This document shows positions 1-8,453 of a DNA stretch of 59,083 nucleotides, in pieces. The stretch comes from Cognatiluteimonas telluris (GTDB lineage: Bacteria > Pseudomonadota > Gammaproteobacteria > Xanthomonadales > Xanthomonadaceae). Within the stretch, counting starts at the first letter, position 1, and each line of letters opens with the position of its first letter. The stretch covers positions 1 through 59,083 of the forward strand of contig NZ_JAANOY010000015.1 of the NCBI RefSeq assembly GCF_011320095.1. Direction: 5' to 3'. Under the pieces are notes generated by a model, which saw only the letters and a list, made by a program, of their open reading frames with translations, was not told where the DNA came from and did no database searches. The position numbers were made by a program, and so were the translations under genes.

Positions 1-80
1 CGGGCGGGCCGCGACCGGGCGGTCCACGCGGCGGGCGCCCCGGCGGTGGCGGACGCGGGCCGCAGGGTGGGAATCGCTGA
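1..80 (+). CDS. C-terminal end of an RGG/Gly-Pro-rich protein, possibly a DEAD-box RNA helicase (partial)
   Basis: The open frame entering from the left edge (first full codon at base 3) reads a Gly/Arg/Pro-rich tail ending in GGGGRGPQGGNR and a TGA at 78-80. The other two forward frames run on without a stop and look random. A strong intrinsic terminator begins five bases after the TGA, which supports a real gene end. RGG-type tails of this kind are common at the end of proteobacterial DEAD-box RNA helicases, where they bind RNA, but no catalytic part is in the window, so the identity is a guess. Confidence 0.5.
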   Translation, partial: GGPRPGGPRGGRPGGGGRGPQGGNR

Positions 81-84
81 AGCG

Positions 85-111
85 AAAAGGGCGCCGGGAG
101 GCGCCTTTTTT
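85..111 (+). terminator. Intrinsic terminator of the left-edge gene
   Basis: GGCGCC (90-95), a four-base loop GGGA, GGCGCC (100-105), then six T. An A-run precedes the stem, so it may also work in the other direction. Confidence 0.8.
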
Positions 112-235
112 GCGGGTGCGAAGGAGTTTCGAGGATCGGAAACACCATGTCGCCGGGTTCCCGGCGGCCCGGCGGTGCCTGGTGCGGGGGATGACGGCTG
201 TCCGGGATGGCGGCGCATTGCGGCGTCGAAGAATT

Positions 236-275
236 CGCGGCTGGAGCCGCTCCCACCAAAAGCCGCTCCTGCGTA
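236..275. repeat. Degenerate copy of the dispersed CGCGGCTGAAGCCGCTCC palindrome
   Basis: CGCGGCTGGAGCCGCTCCCAC is followed by a second partial unit, AGCCGCTCCTGCG. It is a decayed member of the REP-like family seen better preserved at 1175-1248, 16972-17048 and 23866-23953. Apart from this repeat and the terminator, I see no gene between 81 and 328. Confidence 0.6.
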
Positions 276-328
276 AAGTCGCCCCTGTCGAAGGCTGGGG
301 ACGCCGCGACGCGCCCGGCAGGTCCGAC

Positions 329-1126
329 TCAGGTCAGCGCGAAGGCGTCCGCATCGAGCATCGCGGGGAAGCGTTCGCGATGGGCCAGCACCATCGCGCC
401 ATCGAGCGTCGTGGTGGCCACGCCCTCCTCCGCCGCCATCGACAACAGCGACGTGCCCATGAAATCCAGCACCGCACTGTCGCCCGAATACGGCAGGTCG
501 TTGCCGTCGATGCCGACGCGGTTGAGCCCGGCGACGTAGCACAGGTTCTCGATCGCGCGCGCCGGCAGCAGCGTCTTCCACGCCTGCGCGCGCGCCGCCG
601 GCCAGTTGGCGACATAGAGCAGCAGGTCGTAATCCAGCCCACCCGCACGCTCGACATCAAAGCGGTTGCGCGAATACACCGGGAAGCGCAGGTCGTAGCA
701 GACCATCGGACAGATGCGCCAACCCTTCCATTCCACCGTCAGGCGATCGCGGCCGGATGCGTAGCGCTCGTGCTCCCTCGCGTAGCGGAACAGGTGGCGC
801 TTGTCGTAATGCCGCAACGTCCCGTCGGGGGTGGCGAAGAACAGGCGGTTGAACACGCCTTCGTCGGTGCGGACCTGCACGCTGCCGGTGATGGCGGCAT
901 CGAGCGTGCGCGCCTGCGCGCGCAGCCAACCCACCGTCGGTCCTTCCATGGTTTCGGCGTTGTGGATCGCCTCGTTGCTGAAGCCGCTGGTGAAGGTTTC
1001 CGGCAGCAGGACCAGGTCGGTCTGCCCGCGCAGCGGCGCAATGAGGCCACCGTAATAGTCGCGGTTGCCGGCCGGATCGTGCCAGCGCGTCGCGCCCTGC
1101 ACGAGTGAGACTCGAAGATCCTGCAT
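329..1126 (-). CDS. yafV: Omega-amidase (carbon-nitrogen hydrolase family, YafV/Nit2 type)
   Basis: A 265-residue protein of the nitrilase superfamily. The Glu-Lys-Cys catalytic triad is visible: Glu in LLPETF, Lys in YDKRHLF, and Cys in CYDLRFP. Omega-amidases hydrolyse the alpha-ketoglutaramate or ketosuccinamate produced by glutamine/asparagine transaminases; YafV-type enzymes act in the cytosol. I chose the ATG at 1126 because a GGAG lies upstream and the family signature starts within a few residues (MQDLRVSLVQ); a longer frame adds 30 unlikely residues. It lies just downstream of a YbdL-type aminotransferase on the same strand, separated by a repeat pair. The specificity is inferred from the pairing. 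Confidence 0.88.
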   Translation of the reverse strand: MQDLRVSLVQGATRWHDPAGNRDYYGGLIAPLRGQTDLVLLPETFTSGFSNEAIHNAETMEGPTVGWLRAQARTLDAAITGSVQVRTDEGVFNRLFFATPDGTLRHYDKRHLFRYAREHERYASGRDRLTVEWKGWRICPMVCYDLRFPVYSRNRFDVERAGGLDYDLLLYVANWPAARAQAWKTLLPARAIENLCYVAGLNRVGIDGNDLPYSGDSAVLDFMGTSLLSMAAEEGVATTTLDGAMVLAHRERFPAMLDADAFALT

Positions 1127-1174
1127 CGCCTGCCTCCAGATACCGTTCATGCCGCGGCCCGTCGCCCTTCGCAC

Positions 1175-1248
1175 GAACGGCTTCAGCCGCGAGCTTCCGA
1201 TCCATGGACGAAACAAATCAAGCGCTCGCGGCTGAAACCACTCCTACG
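1175..1248. repeat. REP-like inverted pair between yafV and ybdL
   Basis: One unit (GAACGGCTTCAGCCGCGAGC, 1175-1194) faces an inverted unit (GCTCGCGGCTGAAACCACTC, from 1224), spaced by about 30 bases. The family also occurs at 16972 and 23866. The pair sits in the 5' region of yafV, between two genes likely transcribed together, and can fold as one long hairpin. Confidence 0.85.
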
Positions 1249-1256
1249 AAAAACCG

Positions 1257-2414
1257 CTAGAGCTTCTGCAACCTTGCGATCGCCGCATCCAGCGTCGCTT
1301 CGTTCTTGGCAAAACACAGCCGCGCCAGGCGCTGTCCCGGCGGCGGGATGGCATAGAACGGCGACAGCGGGATCGTGGCCACACCGTGCTCGGTGGTCAG
1401 CCACTTGCAGAACGCCAGGTCGTCCAGGTCGCTCACCTGCGAATAATCCACCAGCTGGAAATACCCGCCGGCCACCGGCAGCGGCTTCAGCCGCGTGGTC
1501 AGCAGCTGCTCGCGGAAGCGGTCGCGCTTGGGCTGGTAAAACGCGCCCAGTTGCTCGTAATGCGACGGCTCGTCCTCGATCATCGCCGCGAACGCGTGCT
1601 GCGCCGGGGTAAAGCTGCAGAAGGTGTTGTACTGATGCACCTTGCGGAACTCGGTCGACAGCGCCGGCGGAGCGATGCAGTAACCGACCTTCCAACCGGT
1701 GCAATGGTAGGTCTTGCCGAAGCTGGACACGACGAACGCGCGCTCGCGCAGCTCCGGATACAGCAGCGCCGATGCGTGGCGGGCGCCGTCGTAGACGATG
1801 TGCTCGTAGACCTCATCGGACAGCAGCCAGATGTCCGTGCCGCGCAGCAGTCCGGCGACGGCCGCCATGTCATCGGGGCCGAGGATCGCGCCGGAGGGAT
1901 TGTGCGGCGTGTTGATCATCAGCATCCGCGTGCGCGGCGTGATCGCGGCGCGTACGGCATCCCAGTCGGGCGCGAACGTTTGCGGATCCAGCGCGACGTG
2001 CACGGCGACGCCGCCGGCCAGCTCGATCGCCGGCTCGTAGCAGTCGTAGCACGGGTCCAAGACGATCACTTCCTCGCCCGGCCGCACCACCGCCGCCACG
2101 GCGTCGAAGATCGCTTCGGAGGCGCCGGAAGCCACCGTGATCTCGCGATCGACATCGGGGCGCCAGCCGTAGCCACGCTCGGTCTTGTCGGCGATTGCCT
2201 TGCGCAGCGCCGGGATGCCGCTCATCGGCGCGTACTGGTTGTGGCCCGCGCGCATCGCCGCATCCAGCGCATCGACCAGCCGCTGGGGGACCGGGAAATC
2301 GGGAAAGCCCTGCCCCAGGTTGACCGCATTGCATTCGGCGGCCAGCTGCGACATCACGGTGAAGATCGTGGTGCCGACCTTGGGAAGCTTGGTGTCGATG
2401 TGGGGAGCGGTCAT
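1257..2414 (-). CDS. ybdL: PLP-dependent methionine/glutamine-type aminotransferase (YbdL/kynurenine aminotransferase group)
   Basis: A 385-residue fold-type I aminotransferase. Seen: the N-terminal [11 protein letters not shown] signature, the nucleotide-loop-like [10 protein letters not shown] segment, and the PLP-binding Lys in [16 protein letters not shown]. Relatives transaminate methionine, glutamine or kynurenine with 2-oxo acids. Together with the adjacent omega-amidase this rebuilds the glutamine transaminase-omega-amidase route, which drives keto-methionine reamination. The start at 2414 ([14 protein letters not shown]) matches the usual family length; the upstream extension is Arg-rich and unlikely. 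It is divergent from the DUF3293 gene, with about 94 bases between. Confidence 0.9.
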   Translation of the reverse strand: MTAPHIDTKLPKVGTTIFTVMSQLAAECNAVNLGQGFPDFPVPQRLVDALDAAMRAGHNQYAPMSGIPALRKAIADKTERGYGWRPDVDREITVASGASEAIFDAVAAVVRPGEEVIVLDPCYDCYEPAIELAGGVAVHVALDPQTFAPDWDAVRAAITPRTRMLMINTPHNPSGAILGPDDMAAVAGLLRGTDIWLLSDEVYEHIVYDGARHASALLYPELRERAFVVSSFGKTYHCTGWKVGYCIAPPALSTEFRKVHQYNTFCSFTPAQHAFAAMIEDEPSHYEQLGAFYQPKRDRFREQLLTTRLKPLPVAGGYFQLVDYSQVSDLDDLAFCKWLTTEHGVATIPLSPFYAIPPPGQRLARLCFAKNEATLDAAIARLQKL

Positions 2415-2508
2415 CGGTCGCACGGTCGTGGGCAGACCGGGAGTGTAGGACAGCCGCCGTCGCGGATGAGGACGCCGCCTGCACGCCACTCGCGGCGACA
2501 CTGGGGCC

Positions 2509-2976
2509 ATGGCCAATCCCGACGACCTGCCGCGGCTCGCAGCCGCCTTCGCCGCCTCGCGCTACCGCGTGCCGGCCCTCGGCGCCATCGGCAGGCTGCA
2601 CGTGGGCGTCGCCGCTCCCGTGCTGGAGGCCGTGCTTCCGGCGCGGCGTTATGCCTTCCTCACCGCCTGGGATTCGGACTCGCAACGCGACACCCGCATC
2701 GACAACGATCGCGCCGACGGCGAACTCGTGGCGGAACTGGAACGACTGCGCGTCACCCATCTGCGGGCCCAGGCGCAGGACGACGAGGGCAGGCACCAGG
2801 AGGATGGCTGGCTGGTTTGCGACCTGCCACTGGACGCGCTGGACGAGCTCGCGCGACGTTTCGCCCAGGACGGCGTGCTGGCGTGGGCCGCGGGGGAACC
2901 GGTGCGGCTGCGCCTGTACCACCCGGCCCCGGATGACGACGCTGCGCGGATGCCTTTCATCGATTGGGTGGGCTGA
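2509..2976 (+). CDS. DUF3293 domain protein
   Basis: 155 residues with the DUF3293-like core [12 protein letters not shown], followed by a basic/acidic helix ([11 protein letters not shown]) and a C-terminal RLRLYHPA strand. The function of the family is unknown and no catalytic residues are evident. It is transcribed away from ybdL and precedes the ccm operon on the same strand, but a -10-like TAGAAT lies between it and ccmA, so it is probably a separate unit. Confidence 0.7.
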   Translation: MANPDDLPRLAAAFAASRYRVPALGAIGRLHVGVAAPVLEAVLPARRYAFLTAWDSDSQRDTRIDNDRADGELVAELERLRVTHLRAQAQDDEGRHQEDGWLVCDLPLDALDELARRFAQDGVLAWAAGEPVRLRLYHPAPDDDAARMPFIDWVG

Positions 2977-2984
2977 ACGCGCTG

Positions 2985-2990
2985 GTAGAA
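2985..2990 (+). promoter_or_regulatory. Candidate -10 element for the ccm operon
   Basis: TAGAAT lies 41 bases before the ccmA ATG, inside GGTAGAATGCGCGC. The same TAGAAT-GCGCGC context precedes fpr (29092), and TAGAATCGCGCC precedes the cysteine dioxygenase gene (11135). I see no convincing -35 box. Confidence 0.45.
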
Positions 2991-3031
2991 TGCGCGCTTT
3001 GGTGCCGGCGTCGGCACGCCAACCGGCCCGC

Positions 3032-3676
3032 ATGGCTGACCTGCCCCCCGACCATCCGCCGCTGCTCGCCGCCCGCGGCCTTGCCTTCGCGCGCAACGAG
3101 GAACCGGTGTTCGGCCCGCTCGATTTTTCGGTCGACGCCGGCGAAGCGCTGCTGGTGCAGGGCGACAACGGCGCCGGCAAGACGACCCTGCTGCGGGTGC
3201 TGGCCGGGCTGCTGCGCGCCGACGCCGGTGAAATCAGCATCGACGGCCGCACGGCCAGCGTTGCGCTGCGTTCGCAGGCGATTTCCTACCTCGGACACCT
3301 GCCCGCGCTCAAGGCCGACCTGAGCGCGCTGGAAAACCTCGATTTCCTCTGTGGCCTTAACGGCCGCCGCCGCGGCCAGTTGCCCGTCAATGCCATGGGC
3401 ATCGTCGGCCTGTCGGGCTACGAGGACGCGCTGGTGCGGCAGTTGTCCGCCGGCCAGAAGAAACGCCTGTCGCTGGCGCGCCTGTGGCTGGCGCCCTCGC
3501 CGCTGTGGCTGCTGGACGAGCCCTACGCCAACCTCGACCTGGACGGCATCACCCTGGTCAACCGCATGGTGCAGGCGCACCTGCGCGACGGCGGCGCCGC
3601 GCTGCTCACCACCCACGGCGCTTACGCCGCTCCGCCGGTGCGGACACGGATGCTGGTACTGGAGCGGGCCGCGTGA
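3032..3676 (+). CDS. ccmA: Heme exporter ATP-binding protein CcmA
   Basis: A 214-residue ABC ATPase. It has Walker [10 protein letters not shown], signature LSAGQKKRL, Walker B LWLLDEP with the family-typical YANLD, and a C-terminal switch His (TTHG). With CcmB and CcmC it forms the inner-membrane complex that releases holo-CcmE during cytochrome c maturation. The ATG at 3032 is preferred over an in-frame ATG at 2990 because the latter overlaps the -10 element. It is the first gene of ccmABCDEFGHI; 118 bases holding a dispersed repeat separate it from ccmB. Confidence 0.95.
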   Translation: MADLPPDHPPLLAARGLAFARNEEPVFGPLDFSVDAGEALLVQGDNGAGKTTLLRVLAGLLRADAGEISIDGRTASVALRSQAISYLGHLPALKADLSALENLDFLCGLNGRRRGQLPVNAMGIVGLSGYEDALVRQLSAGQKKRLSLARLWLAPSPLWLLDEPYANLDLDGITLVNRMVQAHLRDGGAALLTTHGAYAAPPVRTRMLVLERAA

Positions 3677-3690
3677 GCGTTGAAGTGCTG

Positions 3691-3719
3691 CCGTCATCCC
3701 TGCGAAAGCGGGGATCTAG
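3691..3719. repeat. CGTCATCCCTGCGAAAGCGGGGATC-type palindromic repeat between ccmA and ccmB
   Basis: The unit CCGTCATCCCTGCGAAAGCG, ending GGGATCTAG, is the common proteobacterial 'CGTCATCCCCGCGAAAGCGGGGATC' element. Its arms pair as a short hairpin. It sits in the only sizeable gap at the head of the operon. A relative of it is inside ccmD (5428-5452). Confidence 0.75.
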
Positions 3720-3794
3720 TCCCTTTCGCCTGAGCCCTCGGCACAAGAGGCATTGGCGTTCAGCCGTCGCCATGAAAACGAGCGGCCATCCCGC

Positions 3795-4466
3795 ATGATC
3801 TGGTCCGCCGCCCGCGCCCTGGTCGCCCGCGACCTGCGCCTGCTGTGGCGCCGCCGTGGCGATGCCTTGCAGCCGGCGCTGTTCGCGCTGCTCGTCGTGG
3901 TGCTGTTCGCGCTCGCCCTCGGTGGACAAGCGCAGGCGCTGGCGAGCGTCGCGCCGGCCGTGCTCTGGCTGGCCTCGCTGCTCGCGGGCCTGCTGGCACT
4001 GGACAGCCTGTTCCGCGGCGATGCCGACGACGGATCGCTGGAGCAGTGGATGCTGGCGCCGGTGCCGCTGGCGTGGCTGGTGCTGGTGCGCACGCTCACC
4101 CATTGGGCGACGACCGCGTTGCCGCTGCTGGTCGCCACCCCGCTGCTGGCCGAACTGCTGCACCTGCCGCGCGCGCAGCTGCCGGTGCTGCTGGCCTCGC
4201 TGGCGCTGGGCACCCCGCTGCTCAGCCTGCTGGGCGCGGTGGTGGCGGCATTAACCGTCGGCATGCGCCGCTCCGGTATCCTTGTCGCCCTGCTCGCACT
4301 GCCCCTGTACGTGCCGGTCCTGGTGTTCGGTGCGGGCAGCGTGGCGGCCGCGGGCCAGGGACTGGATCCCACGGGCGCGCTGCTGCTCCTCGGTGCGGGC
4401 CTGGTGCTGGCGCTGGTGCTGGCGCCGCTGGCCGCCGCGGCCGCGATCCGTATCGCCTTGGACTAA
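3795..4466 (+). CDS. ccmB: Heme exporter permease CcmB
   Basis: A 223-residue integral membrane protein with about six hydrophobic segments and the CcmB-typical early FRGDADDGSLEQWMLAP loop. It is the membrane partner of CcmA. The ATG at 3795 gives the usual N-terminus (basic RDLRLLWRRRGD before helix 1) and the usual length of about 220. The gene ends inside the first of four 17-bp tandem repeats. Confidence 0.93.
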   Translation: MIWSAARALVARDLRLLWRRRGDALQPALFALLVVVLFALALGGQAQALASVAPAVLWLASLLAGLLALDSLFRGDADDGSLEQWMLAPVPLAWLVLVRTLTHWATTALPLLVATPLLAELLHLPRAQLPVLLASLALGTPLLSLLGAVVAALTVGMRRSGILVALLALPLYVPVLVFGAGSVAAAGQGLDPTGALLLLGAGLVLALVLAPLAAAAAIRIALD

Positions 4467-4518
4467 GCGCCGCCTTGGACTAAGCGCCGCCCTGGATTAA
4501 CCGCCGCACTGGACTGAG
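4451..4518 (+). repeat. Four 17-bp tandem repeats at the end of ccmB, each carrying a stop codon
   Basis: Units at 4451-4467, 4468-4484, 4485-4501 and 4502-4518 follow the pattern CGCCGCCTTGGACTAAG. The first carries the ccmB TAA. Because 17 is not a multiple of three, the later TAA, TAA and TGA fall in the other two frames and then again in the first. The array ends seven bases before the ccmC ATG. Confidence 0.9.
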
Positions 4519-4525
4519 TTTTCGA

Positions 4526-5275
4526 ATGCATCCCGTCGTCCGCTGGTTCCACCAACTCGGTTCGCCGCCGTACTTCGAGCGCTTCGCCGCGCGGTGGACG
4601 CCGATCGCGTACCTGCTCGGCCTGCTGGCAATGGCGTACGGCATCTACGGCGCGTTGTTCGTGGTACCCGCCGATTACCAGCAGGGCGACAGCTTCCGCA
4701 TCCTCTACATCCACGTGCCGAGCGCGTGGATGAGCATGGCGGTGTTCGCATTGATGGCGATCTACGCCGCGATCGCGCTGGTCTGGCGGATCAAACTGTG
4801 CGAGATCCTCGCCATGGCCTGCGCGCCAGCCGGCGCGGCATTCACCCTGATCACGCTGGCGACAGGCTCGATCTGGGGCAAGCCGATGTGGGGCACATGG
4901 TGGGACTGGGATCCGCGCCTGACCACCGAGCTGATCCTGCTGTTCCTCTACCTCGGCGTGATCGGACTGTACAACGCGATCGATGACCGCCGCGCCGCCG
5001 CACGCGCCGCCGGCCTGCTCGCGATCGTCGGCGTGGTGCTGCTGCCTGTGATCCACTACTCGGTCACCTGGTGGAATTCGCTGCACCAGGGCCAGACGAT
5101 CAGCCTGTTCGGCAAGTCGCACATGGATCCGAGCATGCTGCCGCCGCTGTGGGCGATGGTCGTGGGCACCCACCTGTGGTTCGTCGGCTCGCTGCTGGCG
5201 CGTGCGCGCGCGGACAACCTGCGGCGCGAATCGGGCAAGGACTGGGTCGTCAGGCTTGCGGAGTCGCGCGCATGA
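4526..5275 (+). CDS. ccmC: Heme exporter/transfer protein CcmC
   Basis: 249 residues, six predicted membrane helices. The tryptophan-rich heme-handling WWD motif is seen as WGTWWDWDPRLT, with conserved His in HVPSAWM and in IHYSVTWWNSLHQ. CcmC loads heme onto CcmE in the periplasm. The ATG at 4526 directly follows the tandem-stop array; the stop overlaps ccmD (ATGA). Confidence 0.96.
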   Translation: MHPVVRWFHQLGSPPYFERFAARWTPIAYLLGLLAMAYGIYGALFVVPADYQQGDSFRILYIHVPSAWMSMAVFALMAIYAAIALVWRIKLCEILAMACAPAGAAFTLITLATGSIWGKPMWGTWWDWDPRLTTELILLFLYLGVIGLYNAIDDRRAAARAAGLLAIVGVVLLPVIHYSVTWWNSLHQGQTISLFGKSHMDPSMLPPLWAMVVGTHLWFVGSLLARARADNLRRESGKDWVVRLAESRA

Positions 5276-5472
5276 GCTACCGCAACTACGTGCTCGCGGC
5301 GTACTGCGTCTTCGCGCTGGTGCTGCTATGGGATTACGTCGCCCCGCGCTGGCAGCTGCGCCAGCAATGGCGGGCGGCGCGCATGCGCGTGGCGCGTGCA
5401 CAGGCGGCGCGCACGGCGACGTCGATCGATGCCCACCTTCGCGGGGATGACGACCTGGAGACACGGGCTTGA
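5272..5472 (+). CDS. ccmD: Heme exporter accessory protein CcmD with a repeat-derived C-terminus
   Basis: 66 residues: one N-terminal membrane helix ([20 protein letters not shown]) followed by a basic cytosolic segment, as in CcmD, which helps release holo-CcmE. The start overlaps the ccmC stop. The last residues (about [16 protein letters not shown]) are encoded by a GATGCCCACCTTCGCGGGGATGACG repeat, so the normal tail has been replaced or extended. The stop overlaps the ccmE TTG start. Confidence 0.85.
   Translation: MSYRNYVLAAYCVFALVLLWDYVAPRWQLRQQWRAARMRVARAQAARTATSIDAHLRGDDDLETRA
5428..5452. repeat. Palindromic repeat inside the ccmD coding end
   Basis: GATGCCCACCTTCGCGGGGATGACG is the reverse-complement form of the common CGTCATCCCCGCGAAGGTGGGCATC element. 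It is read through in the ccmD frame. The sequence immediately after it, CTGGAG, supplies the ribosome-binding site of ccmE. Confidence 0.8.
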
Positions 5473-5930
5473 ATCCGGTACGCAAACGCCGCCTGCTGCT
5501 GGTGCTCGTGCTGCTGGCCGCCGCGGCCGCGGCGACGACGCTGGTGGCGATGGCCCTGCAGCGCAACGTGGCCTACCTCTACACACCGTCGGAAGTGCTC
5601 CATGGCGAAGCGGGCGGGCACGCGCGGTTCCGCCTCGGCGGCATGGTGCAGGCCGGATCCTTCCGGCGCGCACAGGGCTCGATGGAAGCGCACTTCGCCG
5701 TCGACGACGGCGACGCCACGCTGCCGGTGGTCTACACCGGCATCCTGCCCGACCTGTTCCGCGAGAAGCAGGCGGTGATCGCCACCGGCCACATGCAGGG
5801 CAACACCTTCGTCGCCGACGAAGTGCTCGCCAAGCACGACGAGACCTACATGCCCAAGGAAGTCGCCGACAAGATGGGCGCGGCGCACATGAAGCACGGC
5901 GTTCCGGCGGCGGACGTGTCCGGTGAGTGA
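5469..5930 (+). CDS. ccmE: Periplasmic heme chaperone CcmE
   Basis: 153 residues with one N-terminal membrane anchor and an OB-fold periplasmic domain. The covalent heme-binding His and following Tyr are in HDETYMP, near residue 121. The start codon is TTG at 5469, overlapping the ccmD stop (TTGA), with GGAG nine bases upstream. The length and [12 protein letters not shown]-terminus fit the family. Confidence 0.94.
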   Translation: MNPVRKRRLLLVLVLLAAAAAATTLVAMALQRNVAYLYTPSEVLHGEAGGHARFRLGGMVQAGSFRRAQGSMEAHFAVDDGDATLPVVYTGILPDLFREKQAVIATGHMQGNTFVADEVLAKHDETYMPKEVADKMGAAHMKHGVPAADVSGE

Positions 5931-5979
5931 CGCCATCCGCAGGCGATCCCCGCGCTCGCTGCGTAAAGGGGCCTGACGC

Positions 5980-7899
5980 ATGCTCGCCGAACTCGGACAG
6001 GTCACACTGATCCTCGCCCTGCTGGTCGCCGCGCTGCAGGCGGTGCTGCCGCTGGTTGGCGCGCAACGCGGAATTGCGCCATGGATGGCGATCGCGCGGC
6101 CGGCGGCATTCGTGCAGCTGGCGCTGGTGGCATCGGCATTCGCCATCCTCACCCATGCCTTCGTCGTCCAGGATTTCTCGCTGCAGTACGTGCAGACGAA
6201 CTCCAACTCGCTGCTGCCGCTGGTCTACCGCTTCACCGCGGTCTGGGGCGCGCACGAAGGCTCGCTGCTGCTGTGGGCGCTGATCCTCGCGCTGTGGACG
6301 GCGGCGGTCGCCGCATTCTCGAAGGCGTTGCCGCCCGCGGTGGTCGCGCGCGTGCTCGGGGTCATGGGCGTGGTGGCGTTCGGCTTCCTCGCGTTTTTGA
6401 TCTTCACCAGCAATCCCTTCGGACGCCTGCTGCCGGCGGCGGCGGAAGGGCGCGACCTGAATCCGCTGCTGCAGGATCCGGGGATGATCATCCATCCGCC
6501 GATGCTGTACCTGGGCTACGTCGGCTTCAGCGTGCCGTTCGCGTTCGCGATCGCGGCGCTGCTCGACGGCCGCATCGACGCGCGCTGGCTGCGCTGGACG
6601 CGGCCGTGGACCAACGTCGCCTGGGGCTTCCTCACCATCGGCATCGCGTTGGGCTCGTGGTGGGCGTATTACGAGCTGGGCTGGGGCGGCTGGTGGTTCT
6701 GGGATCCGGTCGAGAATGCGAGCTTCATGCCGTGGCTGGCCGGCACCGCGCTGCTGCATTCGCAGGCGGTGACCGAAAAGCGCGGCAGCTTCCGCGGCTG
6801 GACGTTGCTGCTGGCGATCGCTGCGTTCTCGCTGTCGCTGCTGGGGACGTTCCTGGTGCGCTCGGGCGTGCTGACCAGCGTGCATGCCTTCGCCGCCGAT
6901 CCCACCCGCGGCCTGTTCGTGCTGGTGTTCCTGGGCATCGTCATCGGCGGCTCGCTGCTGATGTATGCGCTGCGCTCTCCCGATGCCGACGACAACAGCC
7001 GCTTCGCGACGTCGTCGCGCGAGACGCTGCTGCTGGCCAACAACCTGCTGCTGGCCTGCGCCTGCGCGATGGTGCTGCTGGGTACGCTGTATCCGTTGCT
7101 CGCCGATGCGCTTGGCCTGGGCAAGATCTCGGTGGGTCCGCCGTATTTCGCTTTGCTGTTCACCCTGCTGATCGCGCCGCTGGTGTTGCTGCTGCCGTTC
7201 GGGCCGCTGACGCGCTGGCAGCGCGAGCAGGCCTCGCGGCCGCTGGCAATGCTGCTGCCGTGGGCGGGGCTGGCGCTGGGGATCGGGATCGCGGCGTTCT
7301 TCCTGGCTCCGCAAGGCGCATGGAAGGTCGCCGCCGGTGTCGCCGGTTCGGCGTGGGTGCTGCTGGGCACGTTGCGTTTCCTGTGGTCAAGGTTGCGCAT
7401 GCAGGGCAGCCGCTTCACCCCGGAAATGCTCGGGATGACGCTCGCGCACACTGGCGTCGCTGTCTTCCTGGTTGGCGCATTGCTGACCGAAGGCCTCAGC
7501 CGCCAGCGCGAACTCGCCCTCGCGCCCGGCCAGAGCGTGACGCTGGGAACGATGGCGTTCCGCTTCGAGGGCGTCGAGCGGCATCCGGGTCCCAATTATG
7601 TTGCCGATACCGGCACCGTCAGTGTCACCGGCAACGGCAGGCCGCTGGGCGTGATGCATCCGGAAAAACGCAGCTACGCCAGCGGCGGCCAGGTGATGAC
7701 CGAAGCCGCGATCGCGCCCGGCATCGGTCGCGACCTGTACGTCGCGCTTGGCGAGCCGCTCGGCGGCGGCAGCTGGGCGGTGCGTGTACACGTCAAACCG
7801 TTCGTGCGCTGGATCTGGATGGGCGCGGTGCTGATGGCGCTCGGCGGTTTCGTGACCGCAACCGACCGCCGCTTCCGGCGCCGTGAGGCGGCAGCGTGA
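5980..7899 (+). CDS. ccmF: Cytochrome c heme lyase subunit CcmF
   Basis: A 639-residue polytopic membrane protein. The WWD motif is seen as GWGGWWFWDPVENASFMPW, with conserved flanking His-containing segments (GAHEGSLLLW, HPPMLYLGYVG). It transfers heme from CcmE to apocytochromes together with CcmH and CcmI. 49 bases separate it from ccmE; its stop overlaps the GTG of ccmG. Confidence 0.96.
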   Translation: MLAELGQVTLILALLVAALQAVLPLVGAQRGIAPWMAIARPAAFVQLALVASAFAILTHAFVVQDFSLQYVQTNSNSLLPLVYRFTAVWGAHEGSLLLWALILALWTAAVAAFSKALPPAVVARVLGVMGVVAFGFLAFLIFTSNPFGRLLPAAAEGRDLNPLLQDPGMIIHPPMLYLGYVGFSVPFAFAIAALLDGRIDARWLRWTRPWTNVAWGFLTIGIALGSWWAYYELGWGGWWFWDPVENASFMPWLAGTALLHSQAVTEKRGSFRGWTLLLAIAAFSLSLLGTFLVRSGVLTSVHAFAADPTRGLFVLVFLGIVIGGSLLMYALRSPDADDNSRFATSSRETLLLANNLLLACACAMVLLGTLYPLLADALGLGKISVGPPYFALLFTLLIAPLVLLLPFGPLTRWQREQASRPLAMLLPWAGLALGIGIAAFFLAPQGAWKVAAGVAGSAWVLLGTLRFLWSRLRMQGSRFTPEMLGMTLAHTGVAVFLVGALLTEGLSRQRELALAPGQSVTLGTMAFRFEGVERHPGPNYVADTGTVSVTGNGRPLGVMHPEKRSYASGGQVMTEAAIAPGIGRDLYVALGEPLGGGSWAVRVHVKPFVRWIWMGAVLMALGGFVTATDRRFRRREAAA

Positions 7900-8453
7900 G
7901 CGCACCGTCGAAAACCATGCGCTGGTTGCCACTGGCGTCGTTCGGCCTGCTCGCCGCGCTGCTCGCGGCCGGCGTGTGGCTCAGCCGCAATCCCGATCGC
8001 GAAGCCCTGCCCTCGCCGCTGATCGGCAAGCACGCGCCGGCGTTCTCGCTGCCCGTGCTGCACGAATCGGCGCGCCTGCTGTCGCTGTCCGACCTCGCCG
8101 GGCAACCGTTCGTGCTCAATGTCTGGGGCAGCTGGTGCCCGTCCTGCCGCGAGGAACATCCGGTGATCACCCGCTTCGCCGAAACCAAGCGCGTGCGCGT
8201 CATCGGCTACGACTGGAAGGACGAGCGCGCCGATGCCCTGCGCTGGCTCGACCAGTTCGGCAATCCGTACTGGGTCGTCGTCAGCGACGAGGACAGCCGC
8301 TACGCGCTGGACTGGGGCATCTACGGCGCGCCGGAAACCTTCCTCGTCGACGGCAAGGGGATCGTGCGCTGGAAGCACGTCGGCCCGTTGACCGACGCGA
8401 TCGTCGCGCAGGAGCTGTTGCCGGCGCTGGACGCCGCCGAGCGTGGCCGATGA
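7896..8453 (+). CDS. ccmG: Thiol:disulfide oxidoreductase CcmG/DsbE
   Basis: 185 residues: an N-terminal signal anchor, then a thioredoxin fold with the WGSWCPSCREEHP active site and a cis-Pro region (YGAPETFLVDGKG). It reduces apocytochrome cysteines for heme attachment. The start is GTG, overlapping the ccmF stop (GTGA). Confidence 0.94.
   Translation: MSAPSKTMRWLPLASFGLLAALLAAGVWLSRNPDREALPSPLIGKHAPAFSLPVLHESARLLSLSDLAGQPFVLNVWGSWCPSCREEHPVITRFAETKRVRVIGYDWKDERADALRWLDQFGNPYWVVVSDEDSRYALDWGIYGAPETFLVDGKGIVRWKHVGPLTDAIVAQELLPALDAAERGR

Noticed and set aside
2990-3031. Earlier start of ccmA at 2990
   Set aside because: That ATG overlaps the TAGAAT -10 element, so it would not be in the transcript.
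5326-7314. 662-residue minus-strand open frame
   Set aside because: Antisense to ccmD-ccmE-ccmF; Gln/Arg/His-rich shadow.
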